DNA from: CAZVEE01 sp964625525
Lineage (GTDB): Bacteria; Pseudomonadota; Alphaproteobacteria; JAJFIK01
NCBI GenBank assembly: GCA_964625525.1
Contig: CAZVEE010000080.1
Coordinates: 1-16,156, forward strand
DNA length: 16,156 nucleotides
Reading direction: 5' to 3'
This document shows, piece after piece, positions 7,536 through 15,360 of the stretch. The translations under genes were made by a program, and so were the position numbers. Position 1 is the stretch's first letter; each line of letters begins with the position of its first letter. The notes under the pieces were generated by a model that saw nothing but the letters and a program-made list of their open reading frames with translations, was not told the DNA's origin and did not search any database.

Positions 7536-10064
7536 ATGGCGCTTGGGGTATCGCTGCGCGTTGCGGGGCGGGAATTGCGGGCGGGCCTGTCGGGCTTTCG
7601 CGTTTTCCTCGCCTGTCTGGCGCTTGGGGTCGCGGCCATCGCGGCGGTGGGCTCGATCTCTACCGCGTTCACACGGGGCCTTGCGGAAGAAGGCCGCACG
7701 CTGCTGGGCGGCGATGTGGAAGTCGAGCTGGGCTTGCGCGATGTGACGGCGCAGGAGCGGGCCTGGCTTGACAGTACGGGCACAGTCTCGCGCATTGTCA
7801 CCATGCGCGCCAATGCCGTGCGCGAGGACCGCACCGCGCGGCGGCTAATTTCCCTGAAAGCCGTGGACGAGCACTATCCCTTTCTCGGCACGGTCGCTCT
7901 CGCGCCGATGCAGCCTGTGCAAGAGGCACTGGCGGTGCGCGACGGTGTGCCGGGCGCCGCCGTGGCGGGCACCTTGCTGCGCCGGTTGGACCTGTCCCTG
8001 GGCGAGCGTATCATCATTGGGACACAACCATTTGAAATTCGCGCAGAAGTGGTGGACGAGCCAGACTCTACGGGCGGTGGCTTTCTGTTTGGTCCACGGG
8101 TGCTGATCTCCACGGACGGCTTGGCGCTCACGGGACTGGTACAAACGGGCAGTTTGATCGATTTCAACTACCGGGTGCTGTTGCCCGAACCGGCCGATGA
8201 CGACGCGGTGCGGGCCTGGCGCGAAGCGGCCGAGGAGCGCTTCCCCAATTCCGACTGGCAAGTGCGCGACCGGCTTGATGCCTCGCCCGGCGCCCGCTTC
8301 TTTATTCAACAAGTGGGCGTGTTCCTGACCTTTGTGGGCCTGACGGCCCTGGTCGTGGGCGGCGTGGGCGTGGGCAATGCGGTGCAGGGCTATCTGGAGC
8401 GCAAGACCCGGGTCATCGCCACGCTGAAATGTCTGGGCGCGCCCAGCGGGTCCATCTTCACGATCTATTTCATTCAGGTGATGGCCATCGCGGCGGTGGG
8501 GATCCTGATCGGCCTTGTGCTCGGCGCGCTGGCGCCCTTTGTGGTGTCCTATCTCTATGCCGATGCGCTGCCCATTCCGGCGCGCTTCGATCTCTATCCG
8601 CAGTCCCTCGCCTTGGCCGCCCTGTACGGCCTGTTGGTGGCGATCGCCTTTTCAGTCTGGCCTTTGGCGCGGGCGCGGGATGTGCCGGCGGCAGGGCTGT
8701 TCCGCGATCTGGTGGCGCCGGCGCGGCGCTGGCCGCGGCTGGTCTATGTGCTGTTGACCGTGGCGGCGCTGGCGGGACTGGCCCTGTTGGCGATTTTCCT
8801 GACCGCCGACCGGATCTTCGCGGTGAACTTTATCCTCGGCGCGGCAGGCTCGTTCCTGCTGTTGCGCCTGGCAGGCTCCGGGATTGCCGCCCTCGCGCGC
8901 GCCGTGGGCCGGCCGCGCAATCCCGTGGTGCGGCTGGCGCTCGCCAATCTCTACCGGCCGGGCGCGGCGACGGGCAGTATCGTCCTGTCGCTGGGCTTAG
9001 GCCTCACACTTCTCGTCACCGTGTCGCTGATCGACGGGAACATCTCAGCCCAGGTGCGTGATCGCCTGCCTGACGGGGCCCCGGCGTTCTTTTTCGTGGA
9101 TATTCCCAGTGGCGGTATCGACCAGTTCCGCCAGATTGTCGCCGATACGCCGGGCACCGGCAGCCTGAATACGGTGCCGAGCCTGCGCGGACGCATCACG
9201 CAGATCAACGGCGTGCCGGCGGACGAGGCCGAGATCGATCCGCGCGCCCGCTGGGCCCTGCGCGGGGACCGAGGCGTGACCTACGCGCGCGAGATCCCGG
9301 AAAACTCCGAAGTGGTCGCGGGCGAGTGGTGGCCGGCCGACTATGACGGTCCGCTGCTGCTGTCGCTCGACGAAGATCTGGCGCGCGAGTTCCGCATCGG
9401 GCTCGGCGATACGCTGAGCATGAATGTGCTGGGCCGGGAATTCACCGCCGAGATTTCCAATCTGCGCTCCCTCGATTACGAGACCGTGGGCTTCAATTTC
9501 ATCTTCGTGTTCTCCCCCGGCATTCTGGAGCGCGCGCCCCACACGTTCGTCGCTACGGTCGTGGCCGATGAAGCAGCCGAAGACCCGCTGGAAAATGCCG
9601 TCGGCGAAGCCTTCCCCAACGTCTCGGCGGTGCGTGTGCGAGAGGCGCTGGAATCCATCAACAATCTCGTCGCCGATCTCGCGCTGGCCGTGCGCGGCAC
9701 CAGCGCCGTGACCCTGGTCGCCGGCGTGCTGGTGCTGGCAGGCGCTATGGCGGCGGGGCACCGGCAGCGGGTCTATGACGCCTCGGTGTTGAAAGTCTTA
9801 GGCGCCACCCGGCGGCGCGTGTTGAGCGTCTATCTGCTGGAATATGGCCTTGTGGGCTTTGCCACGGCCGTCTTCGCAAGCCTTGCGGGCACCTTGTCGG
9901 CCTGGCTGGTGATCACCCAGGTGATGCAGGCGCCGTGGGTATTCCTGCCGGGCACCGTGGGCGCCGTGATCCTGGCCGCGACCGTGGTGACGATCGTCCT
10001 GGGACTTTTGGGCACCTATCGCTCGCTGAGCGTGCCGGCGGCCGGTGTCCTGCGCGCAGAGTGA
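7536..10064 (+). CDS. ybbP: ABC transporter permease with two FtsX domains, YbbP-like
   Basis: An 842-residue inner-membrane permease, close to the E. coli YbbP length (about 800). I predict ten membrane segments: about 22-44, 257-282, 308-340, 356-377, 402-423, 427-448, 480-500, 720-742, 765-792 and 805-826. A large periplasmic domain lies at about 45-256 and a second at about 501-719. Two FtsX-type cores are recognisable, with the coupling-helix pattern YLERKTRVIATLKCLGA (286-302) repeated as RVYDASVLKVLGATRR (745-760). A G-rich ribosome-binding site precedes the ATG. With YbbA it would form a mechanotransmission-type ABC complex. The tesA linkage suggests a role with lipids or lipid-like molecules in the envelope, but that is inference from gene neighbourhood. 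A small hairpin with a short T-run overlaps the stop codon. Confidence 0.92.
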   Translation: MALGVSLRVAGRELRAGLSGFRVFLACLALGVAAIAAVGSISTAFTRGLAEEGRTLLGGDVEVELGLRDVTAQERAWLDSTGTVSRIVTMRANAVREDRTARRLISLKAVDEHYPFLGTVALAPMQPVQEALAVRDGVPGAAVAGTLLRRLDLSLGERIIIGTQPFEIRAEVVDEPDSTGGGFLFGPRVLISTDGLALTGLVQTGSLIDFNYRVLLPEPADDDAVRAWREAAEERFPNSDWQVRDRLDASPGARFFIQQVGVFLTFVGLTALVVGGVGVGNAVQGYLERKTRVIATLKCLGAPSGSIFTIYFIQVMAIAAVGILIGLVLGALAPFVVSYLYADALPIPARFDLYPQSLALAALYGLLVAIAFSVWPLARARDVPAAGLFRDLVAPARRWPRLVYVLLTVAALAGLALLAIFLTADRIFAVNFILGAAGSFLLLRLAGSGIAALARAVGRPRNPVVRLALANLYRPGAATGSIVLSLGLGLTLLVTVSLIDGNISAQVRDRLPDGAPAFFFVDIPSGGIDQFRQIVADTPGTGSLNTVPSLRGRITQINGVPADEAEIDPRARWALRGDRGVTYAREIPENSEVVAGEWWPADYDGPLLLSLDEDLAREFRIGLGDTLSMNVLGREFTAEISNLRSLDYETVGFNFIFVFSPGILERAPHTFVATVVADEAAEDPLENAVGEAFPNVSAVRVREALESINNLVADLALAVRGTSAVTLVAGVLVLAGAMAAGHRQRVYDASVLKVLGATRRRVLSVYLLEYGLVGFATAVFASLAGTLSAWLVITQVMQAPWVFLPGTVGAVILAATVVTIVLGLLGTYRSLSVPAAGVLRAE

Positions 10065-10082
10065 CGCCGTTGATGGCGTTTT
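10064..10082 (+). terminator. Weak intrinsic terminator at the end of ybbP
   Basis: ACGCC, a six-base loop and GGCGT are followed by a short T-run (TTTT). The hairpin begins at the last base of the ybbP stop codon. The 5-bp stem makes it weak, but it fits the end of the ybbAP unit. Confidence 0.35.
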
Positions 10083-10167
10083 GGGTACGCTAGCCTCTGT
10101 TTGTGGCTTGTGAACGATGTTGAGAAGAGTTGCGGCTGTTTTGGCGGGGTTTCCGGGACCGGTTCAA

Positions 10168-10179
10168 CTTGAATTCAAG
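10168..10179. promoter_or_regulatory. 12-bp palindrome inside a possible promoter for the BI-1 gene
   Basis: CTTGAATTCAAG is a perfect 12-bp palindrome about 100 bases upstream of the BI-1 start. It overlaps a TTGAAT that could act as a -35 box, with AATATG 17 bases further on as a poor -10. This could be an operator over a promoter, but both boxes are imperfect. Confidence 0.3.
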
Positions 10180-10211
10180 GGCCCATCTGCCAATATGCCT
10201 TTGGTAATTCC

Positions 10212-10239
10212 GGGCGTGTCGCCAGACGCGCACACGCCC
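10212..10239 (+). repeat. Perfect 8-bp hairpin in the leader of the BI-1 gene
   Basis: GGGCGTGT, a 12-base loop and ACACGCCC form a perfect 8-bp stem ending about 40 bases before the BI-1 ATG. No T-tract follows, so it is not an ordinary terminator. If transcription starts near 10200 it would fold in the 5' leader. Confidence 0.4.
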
Positions 10240-10280
10240 CTATTGCGTCCGTGTGACCTTCAACCAGGGATCATCTATCC

Positions 10281-11024
10281 ATGGCCGACTCCAACCGTTA
10301 CCAGGCTTTCCGGGGTGCGACCGCCGCACGGAACCCGGCCGGTGCCCGCGACGACGCGCAGATCGATGCGGGCCTACGCGACTATATGCTCAGTGTCTAC
10401 AACTACATGCTGATCGGGCTTGGCCTGACCGGCGGTGTAGCTTATTTCGTCGGCGAGATTTCACCGGAAATCTACATGTCGCTGGCGCAGAGCGGCCTCA
10501 TCTGGGCCTTCATCCTGGCGCCGCTGGCTTATGCATTCTTGGTGTTCCCGCGCATGCATACGTTCAGCCTCGGCGCCGCGCAGCTGACCTTCTGGTCTTA
10601 CGCCGCCGTTTTGGGCGTGTCTTTCGGCTCGATCTTCCTGGCCTATCAAACCGGCTCGATCTTCCAGGTGTTCCTGATCACGGGCTGTATGTTCGGCGCC
10701 ACAAGCCTCTACGGCTACACCACCAAGCGCGATCTGTCGCAATACAGCTCCTTCATCATGATGGGCGTGTTTGGCGTGATGATCGCCATTGTGGTCAACT
10801 GGTTCATGCAGTCGAGCGCGCTTGGCTACGCCATTTCCGTGATCGGCGTGCTGGTGTTCACCGGCCTGACCGCCATGGAGACCCAGCGCATCAAAGAGGT
10901 CTATTACGAAGGCGATGACGCCGACACCATGGGCAAGAAAGCCATCATGGGCGCGCTGACCCTCTACATCAGCTTCGTCATGATGTTCCAGTTCCTGCTC
11001 AGCCTGCTCGGCAATCGCGAGTAA
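10281..11024 (+). CDS. Bax inhibitor-1 / YccA family (TMBIM) inner-membrane protein
   Basis: A 247-residue protein with seven hydrophobic segments (about 40-58, 70-90, 98-120, 125-146, 156-175, 180-199 and 221-243) after a polar N-terminus. Family landmarks are FTGLTAMETQRIKE (193-206) and KKAIMGALTLY (219-229). TMBIM proteins are Ca2+-leak channels, or in E. coli FtsH-associated proteins (YccA), in the inner membrane. Family members usually carry Asp in the Y-D-T-Q motif and a second Asp near the end (L-Y-L-D-F); in Bacillus YetJ these form a pH-sensing pair. Here the positions appear to be E200 and S231, so the pair looks altered. AGGGA lies about 10 bases upstream of the ATG. The gene stands as its own unit, with a structured leader and a strong terminator after it. 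The family call is firm; the physiological role is not known. Confidence 0.9.
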   Translation: MADSNRYQAFRGATAARNPAGARDDAQIDAGLRDYMLSVYNYMLIGLGLTGGVAYFVGEISPEIYMSLAQSGLIWAFILAPLAYAFLVFPRMHTFSLGAAQLTFWSYAAVLGVSFGSIFLAYQTGSIFQVFLITGCMFGATSLYGYTTKRDLSQYSSFIMMGVFGVMIAIVVNWFMQSSALGYAISVIGVLVFTGLTAMETQRIKEVYYEGDDADTMGKKAIMGALTLYISFVMMFQFLLSLLGNRE

Positions 11025-11063
11025 GGTCCGTGACAGCTTCGGCGGGTAATTCCGCCGCGCCGC

Positions 11064-11094
11064 AAGCCCCCGATGGTTTCATCGGGGGCTTTTT
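11064..11094 (+). terminator. Strong intrinsic terminator after the BI-1 gene
   Basis: AAGCCCCCGAT, a six-base loop (GGTTTC) and ATCGGGGGCTT form a perfect 11-bp stem running straight into TTTTT. This is the clearest Rho-independent terminator in the window and ends the BI-1 transcript 40 bases after its stop. A small GGCGG/CCGCC hairpin (11041-11056) precedes it. Confidence 0.93.
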
Positions 11095-11193
11095 GCGTTA
11101 AGACAATGTTGCAGCGCGATTGGGGCGCCACGAAGGGGGGCGAAGGACGTGGTGCCCACGCGCAAGCAGCGGGACACCCGCACGCCTGTCACG

Positions 11194-11208
11194 AGCCCGT
11201 GACGGGCT
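11194..11208. repeat. Short hairpin upstream of the TPR gene
   Basis: AGCCCG-TGA-CGGGCT is a 6-bp stem with a three-base loop, 52 bases before the TPR start. It is followed by TTATT rather than a true T-tract. It may lie in the leader of the TPR gene. The rest of the 236-base gap holds only the BI-1 terminator and no clear promoter. Confidence 0.25.
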
Positions 11209-11260
11209 TATTCGCAAGCGTGATTTCACGGGATGGGATCTCAGGCCCATAACTGACGGT

Positions 11261-12568
11261 ATGATGCGCACAGATCGGTACGGCAATCCCATCACAGCGG
11301 CCCAACCGGAAACGGTCGCCGCCTATGAAACCTATAGCGACGGCTTCCTGTCCTACAGGCGCACCCTGCCCCGGATCATCGAAGCCGCGGACACGGACTT
11401 GGACTGCTGCACAGCCCAGGCCCACGCGGCCGCGGTGCACATGGCATTCGAGGCCGCCAGCGGCTTTCGTAAAGCGGCCCCTTATCTGGCCCGTGCCCAA
11501 GCCTTGGCCCCGCGCGCCAGCGAGCGCGAGCGCGCCTTTGTCGGCGCCGTCAGCGCCTGGGCCCGCCAGGATTTCCCCGAAACAGCACGCCTGTTCCGCG
11601 ATATTGCCGAACGCTGGCCGCGCGATGTGACAGCCGCCAAATGGGGCCAGTATCACCACTTTAATCTGGGTGATCAGGACGGCTTGCTGGCCATTGCCGA
11701 ATGCACGGTGACCGCCCTGCGCGGCGAGCCCTATGTGCATGGCATGCATGCCTTCGCCCTGGAACAGGCCCATCGCATCGACGAAGCGGAAGCGGCAAGC
11801 CATGTGGCCGTGGAGCTGCAACCGGGCGATGCCTGGGCCCACCATGCGCTCGCCCATGTGATGGAAACCCGCGGACGGGTGTGGGAAGGCTTGAAATGGA
11901 TGAAGGCGTTCTCTGACAGTTGGTCGGACAAGGGCTTTTTCATCCGCTTGCATAACTGGTGGCACGTGGCCTTGTTCCACCTGGACATGGACAACCACGC
12001 CGCGGCGCTACGGGTCTTCGACAAGCATCTCATCGACCTATACCCCGAGTTCTGCCAGGAGCAGATCGGCGCGATTTCCATGCTGTGGCGTCTGGAAATG
12101 CGGGGCGTGCGCGTGGGCAAGCGCTGGGACAAGGTGCTGGAGCGGGTCCGGGCGCGGGAGGCGGAGCACATCCTGCCCTTCCACGACCTGCACTATGTCT
12201 ATGCGCTGGCCCGGGCGGGCGAGGCGGGCGAAGCGGAAGACTTCCTTGCCTCCATGACCGCGCGGGTGGAACAGATGCCGGATTCCTGGAGTTGGGTCTG
12301 GCGGGCCGTCGCCCTGCCCATGGCCCAAGGCCTGATCGCCGCCGGCCAGGGCCGCCACGGCGATGCCGCGCGCCACATGCACGCCCCTCAGGAGCGCTTG
12401 TTCCTGATCGGCGGCAGCCATGCGCAGCGGGATGTTTTCGAGCAGGCCTATATCACCAGCCTGATCAAGGCCGGCAAAGGTCGGGATGCCGCGCCTTTGG
12501 TGCGGGCCCGCTATAAGGCACGCCCCCATGTGCCCATCAGCGGGCGGCTGCTGGCGGCCGTCTCCTGA
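11261..12568 (+). CDS. Tetratricopeptide repeat protein, TTC38-like
   Basis: A 435-residue soluble protein resembling the TTC38 family, an uncharacterised TPR family found in bacteria and animals. The start at 11261 gives the family-like opening DRYGNPITAA; the frame is open to 11120 but that extension looks non-coding. Helical repeats run through most of the protein. Distinctive stretches are GMHAFALEQAHRIDEAEAA (about 163-181), WAHHALAHVMETRGR (about 192-206) and a conserved-looking HNWWHVALFHLDM (about 230-242) that is rich in His and Trp. These are typical of TTC38 rather than generic TPR proteins. No signal peptide or membrane segment is seen. No known enzymatic activity can be assigned, although the His/Trp cluster could bind a ligand or metal. 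The ribosome-binding site is weak. It is convergent with the GNAT gene, with 15 bases between the stop codons. Confidence 0.8.
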   Translation: MMRTDRYGNPITAAQPETVAAYETYSDGFLSYRRTLPRIIEAADTDLDCCTAQAHAAAVHMAFEAASGFRKAAPYLARAQALAPRASERERAFVGAVSAWARQDFPETARLFRDIAERWPRDVTAAKWGQYHHFNLGDQDGLLAIAECTVTALRGEPYVHGMHAFALEQAHRIDEAEAASHVAVELQPGDAWAHHALAHVMETRGRVWEGLKWMKAFSDSWSDKGFFIRLHNWWHVALFHLDMDNHAAALRVFDKHLIDLYPEFCQEQIGAISMLWRLEMRGVRVGKRWDKVLERVRAREAEHILPFHDLHYVYALARAGEAGEAEDFLASMTARVEQMPDSWSWVWRAVALPMAQGLIAAGQGRHGDAARHMHAPQERLFLIGGSHAQRDVFEQAYITSLIKAGKGRDAAPLVRARYKARPHVPISGRLLAAVS

Positions 12569-12583
12569 CCAGGGCCGAGAGCC

Positions 12584-13195
12584 TCAGGACGCAGTCCAAC
12601 GGAAGGCCATATCGAACAAGGGGGCACGGCGCGGCACCCGCTTGCGGAAGATTTTGACCCGGCGCGCCCCGCCTCTTGCAGGATAATCGCGCGTTTCCTC
12701 CCGCGCCTCGGCAAAACCGAGCTTTTCCAGAACCCGCACCGAGCCGTCATTGTCGGCGAAGGTCACCGCTTCCATGCTGCGCACGGTGAAGAGCTGTTCG
12801 AACCAGGGCACGGCGGCGCCCACCGCCTCGGTGGCGAACCCCTGGCCCCACTGAGGCCGGGCAATCCAATAGCCGACCTCCCCGTGCCGGCGGATGAAGC
12901 CCGCCCGCGACAGACGCACCGACACCACGCCCACAAACGCGCCGTCCTGAAGCCGCTCCACCGCCAGCGACACCCCACGCCCCCGCGCCAACATGCGCAC
13001 CTGCCGCGCGATCCAGTCGCGGGCCGCTGCATCGGAGTAAGGAAAAGGCAGATCCCCGCTCTGCCGCGCCACGGCCCAATCCCCCATAAAGGCCGTGACG
13101 GCGCCCGTATCCCCCTGGCGCAGGCGGCGCAGACGCAGGCGCGGGCTGATCAGGGGCAGCCGTGCCAGGATCGCCTCAGCTGCGATAGTCCGCAT
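12584..13195 (-). CDS. GNAT-family N-acetyltransferase, RimJ/RimL-like
   Basis: A 203-residue acetyltransferase of the RimJ/RimL type, which transfers acetyl from acetyl-CoA to amino groups such as ribosomal protein N-termini or small molecules. The N-terminal substrate stretch is LISPRLRLRRL (14-24). Motif A, the acetyl-CoA pyrophosphate loop, is seen as GYWIARPQWGQGFATEAV (about 107-124), close to the usual Q/R-x-x-G-x-G/A. FADNDGSVRVLEKLGF (about 146-161) is the usual C-terminal helix and strand. The frame runs 90 bases further upstream, but the ATG at 13195 is the last before the conserved core, and it overlaps the 3' end of argJ by 20 bases. This implies translational coupling to argJ. 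In alphaproteobacteria a GNAT gene is often found next to argJ. The substrate cannot be read from sequence. Confidence 0.85.
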   Translation of the reverse strand: MRTIAAEAILARLPLISPRLRLRRLRQGDTGAVTAFMGDWAVARQSGDLPFPYSDAAARDWIARQVRMLARGRGVSLAVERLQDGAFVGVVSVRLSRAGFIRRHGEVGYWIARPQWGQGFATEAVGAAVPWFEQLFTVRSMEAVTFADNDGSVRVLEKLGFAEAREETRDYPARGGARRVKIFRKRVPRRAPLFDMAFRWTAS

Positions 13196-14627
13196 TGATG
13201 GCAATGTAACCGTGGGTAAGGTCGCACGTCCAAACGACGGCCGTGCCGGCACCGCTGCCCACATCCACCTCGATGCCAATCTCACTCTCCTTCATGTGCC
13301 GCGCGAGGGCCGCCTCGTGATAGGCGGAGTCGCGCTGGCCATGGGCGGCCACACGGTGACCCCCGATGCGGATCGCCACCCGGTCCATGTCCACAGCCAC
13401 GCCCGCCTTGCCCACCGCCATGACAATGCGGCCCCAATTGGCATCCTCTCCGGCGATGGCGGTTTTGACCAGCGGCGAGTCCGCGATGGCGCGGGCGATG
13501 GCCCGGGCACCGCGTGCCGTCTCCGCTCCGGTCACAGCGATGCGCACGAGCTTGGTGGCGCCTTCCCCATCCCGCACAATTTGCAGCGCCAGATCATGCA
13601 TGACCCCGTGCCATTTGCGCCGGAAATCCGCAAGGCGGCGATCGCCGGCCCGGGTGACCGGCGCGTGGGCGGCCGCGTGCGTGGCATAGGCGAGCACCGT
13701 GTCATTGGTGGAGGTATCACTGTCCACGGTGATGGTGTTGAAGGTGTCGCGCGTGCCCAGCAGCAAGAGGGTTTGCAGCACATCCGGCGGCAGCGCGGCA
13801 TCGGTCACCAAAAACGCAAGCATGGTCGCCATGTCCGGCGCGATCATGCCCGAGCCCTTGGCGATGCCATTGATGCGCACGGGCACACCATCAATCTCGG
13901 TCTGCGCCGTGGCGACTTTAGGGAAGGTATCGGTGGTCATGATGGCTCGCGCCGCCGCGGCCCAGCCGATGGGGCCTGCCGGCTGCTCGGGCGTCAGATC
14001 CGCCAGCAAATCGGGCAGCGCATCTGTCAGCGGGGCCGGGTCAAGCGGCTCGCCGATCACCCCCGTGGAGGCCACGAGAATGGTGCGCTGGCGGCATTTG
14101 GCGGTCTCGGCGGCCGCACGCACCACCGTTTTGACCGTTTCCATCCCCGCCTTGCCCGTGAACGCATTCGCATTGCCCGCATTCACGAGCAACAGCCGCC
14201 CTTCCCGTCCGCCGGGCCGTTCCAGCGCATCCTGACACCACAACACCGGCGCGGCGGCAGCCGCTGACTGGGTGAAGACGCCCGCCGAGGCCGTGCCCGG
14301 CCGGAACGCGGCCACCAGAAAATCGGGGCGGTCCTTGTATTTGATCCCGGTATCCGCGGTCGCCAGCGCCACCCCCGCGACCGGCGGCAAGTCCGGCGGG
14401 TCGGTCGGCGCCAGGGGCGAGCGCTGGGGCATTTTCACATGCGAGGCCACTTTCGACCGGCCCGGCTCATCGCGATCGGCAGAGCGGCTCAACAGCGCGC
14501 TGCGCAACACCGAAGCCACCGGATCAAGCGCATGCTTGAGATCGAAGCGGGAGCGACGCGCGGGCCGCGACGACTGCGTGTCAGGTTCCTTGGAGCCGGA
14601 GACGGGTTTGCGCGGCGGTCGGACCAT
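13176..14627 (-). CDS. argJ: Bifunctional ornithine acetyltransferase / N-acetylglutamate synthase ArgJ
   Basis: ArgJ moves acetyl from N-acetylornithine to glutamate in the cyclic arginine pathway; bifunctional forms also use acetyl-CoA. The precursor self-cleaves before a Thr that becomes the N-terminal nucleophile. The signature KGSGMIAPDMATMLAF (257-272) is intact, with cleavage expected between A267 and T268. Other landmarks are VNAGNANAFTG (148-158), the oxyanion-hole STGVIGE (187-193) and FNTITVDSDTSTNDT (296-310). The ArgJ core begins at about residue 66-70 (MPQRSPLAP; ATG at 14432), giving 418 residues, a normal length. The 65 residues before it are Arg/Ser/Pro-rich and basic. I kept the longer start because its codons are about three-quarters G/C-ending and no ribosome-binding site marks the inner ATG, but 14432 is a real alternative. 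The 3' end overlaps the GNAT start. Confidence 0.93.
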   Translation of the reverse strand: MVRPPRKPVSGSKEPDTQSSRPARRSRFDLKHALDPVASVLRSALLSRSADRDEPGRSKVASHVKMPQRSPLAPTDPPDLPPVAGVALATADTGIKYKDRPDFLVAAFRPGTASAGVFTQSAAAAAPVLWCQDALERPGGREGRLLLVNAGNANAFTGKAGMETVKTVVRAAAETAKCRQRTILVASTGVIGEPLDPAPLTDALPDLLADLTPEQPAGPIGWAAAARAIMTTDTFPKVATAQTEIDGVPVRINGIAKGSGMIAPDMATMLAFLVTDAALPPDVLQTLLLLGTRDTFNTITVDSDTSTNDTVLAYATHAAAHAPVTRAGDRRLADFRRKWHGVMHDLALQIVRDGEGATKLVRIAVTGAETARGARAIARAIADSPLVKTAIAGEDANWGRIVMAVGKAGVAVDMDRVAIRIGGHRVAAHGQRDSAYHEAALARHMKESEIGIEVDVGSGAGTAVVWTCDLTHGYIAINADYRS

Positions 14628-14711
14628 GGCGTGCGCGGCCTTCGCTGTCGGTGGTCAAAAGTGGCGCGCAGCAAACCCCGTTTACACCGTCACCGCAAGG
14701 GCGAAGCGGGC

Positions 14712-15308
14712 TCAGCCCAGATACTGCTTGCGGTGGCGCTCGACCTTGGCGCGGTTGCCGCACACGGCCATGCGGCACCAGCGCCGCCCGCGCCCCCGGC
14801 CCGTGTCCAGGAACAACCAGCTGCAACGGCCGCACTGACGCAGCCGCGTGAGACCACGGGCCACGATAAGATCGTCAAAGGCGAGCGCGAGGCGCAGAGC
14901 CAGCATGTCAGGCCCTGGTGGTGTTGCCGGAATGCGCCAGGCGAGGCCCCCCTCGGCATCGCGCTCCAGCCGCGCCCGCTTGCGCGCTTCGCTGATCATG
15001 GCGGTGAGCGTTTCCAGGACCGGCTCCGCCGCCACGCTGCCTTGCGCATGGGCACTGAACACCGCGTAGGCCATGGCCCGCACATGCAGGATCAGGCCAT
15101 GCGCCTTGTCCGCTGCACTCACCGACACTTCGGACAGCAAAGCCGCCTGGTCCTCTGGGGTAATGAGACCGGTGGCCGCGGCCCACTCGAGGGCGGCGCG
15201 CCAATCGGGCAGATGGTCCTGGGTTCGCGCCCGGCCCTTGCCCGACATCGTGTTGAGAAAATCGAGCGCCACATGACCGGCGATCAGGGTATCCGAAGTC
15301 CATTGCAT
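14712..15308 (-). CDS. CGNR zinc-finger / ABATE-domain putative transcription regulator
   Basis: A 198-residue protein with the two-domain layout of the CGNR family. The N-terminal ABATE domain (about 8-150) begins with the family pattern HVALDFLNT (12-20). A C-terminal CGNR zinc finger (about 155-195) has cysteines C159, C162, C178 and C183 and the name motif C183-G-N-R186, embedded in RRWCRMAVCGNRAKVERHR. The finger is intact and followed by basic residues suited to DNA contact. The family is described as putative stress-induced transcription regulators; few members have been studied. AGGT upstream of the ATG gives a fair ribosome-binding site. The 115-base upstream region carries a perfect inverted repeat over a plausible promoter, which could be an autoregulatory site. 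It lies between the 36-residue peptide gene and argJ, all on the minus strand. Confidence 0.87.
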   Translation of the reverse strand: MQWTSDTLIAGHVALDFLNTMSGKGRARTQDHLPDWRAALEWAAATGLITPEDQAALLSEVSVSAADKAHGLILHVRAMAYAVFSAHAQGSVAAEPVLETLTAMISEARKRARLERDAEGGLAWRIPATPPGPDMLALRLALAFDDLIVARGLTRLRQCGRCSWLFLDTGRGRGRRWCRMAVCGNRAKVERHRKQYLG

Positions 15309-15360
15309 GGAAACAACCTCTTTTCACAAGAAGGCAGTTATCCCGATTCGCGCCAAGACT

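Noticed and set aside
10117..10413. A 98-codon frame in the gap before and into the BI-1 gene
   Set aside because: It runs into the BI-1 gene in a different frame, has a Pro-rich non-domain sequence and no good ribosome-binding site.
12563..12589. TCCTGA ... TCAGGA inverted repeat between the TPR and GNAT genes
   Set aside because: The arms are mostly the two convergent stop codons, and no T-tract follows on either strand; not called a terminator.
12795..12805. GTTCGAACC, resembling a tRNA T-loop
   Set aside because: It lies within the GNAT coding sequence, and no acceptor, D or anticodon stems can be found around it.
13095..14267. A 390-codon open frame on the plus strand opposite argJ
   Set aside because: It is antisense to argJ, which has all its catalytic motifs; the translated product is His/Gly/Arg-rich with no domain.
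14708..14718. GGGCT-C-AGCCC palindrome at the end of the CGNR gene
   Set aside because: It has a one-base centre, which is too tight for a hairpin, and it includes the stop codon; no T-tract follows.
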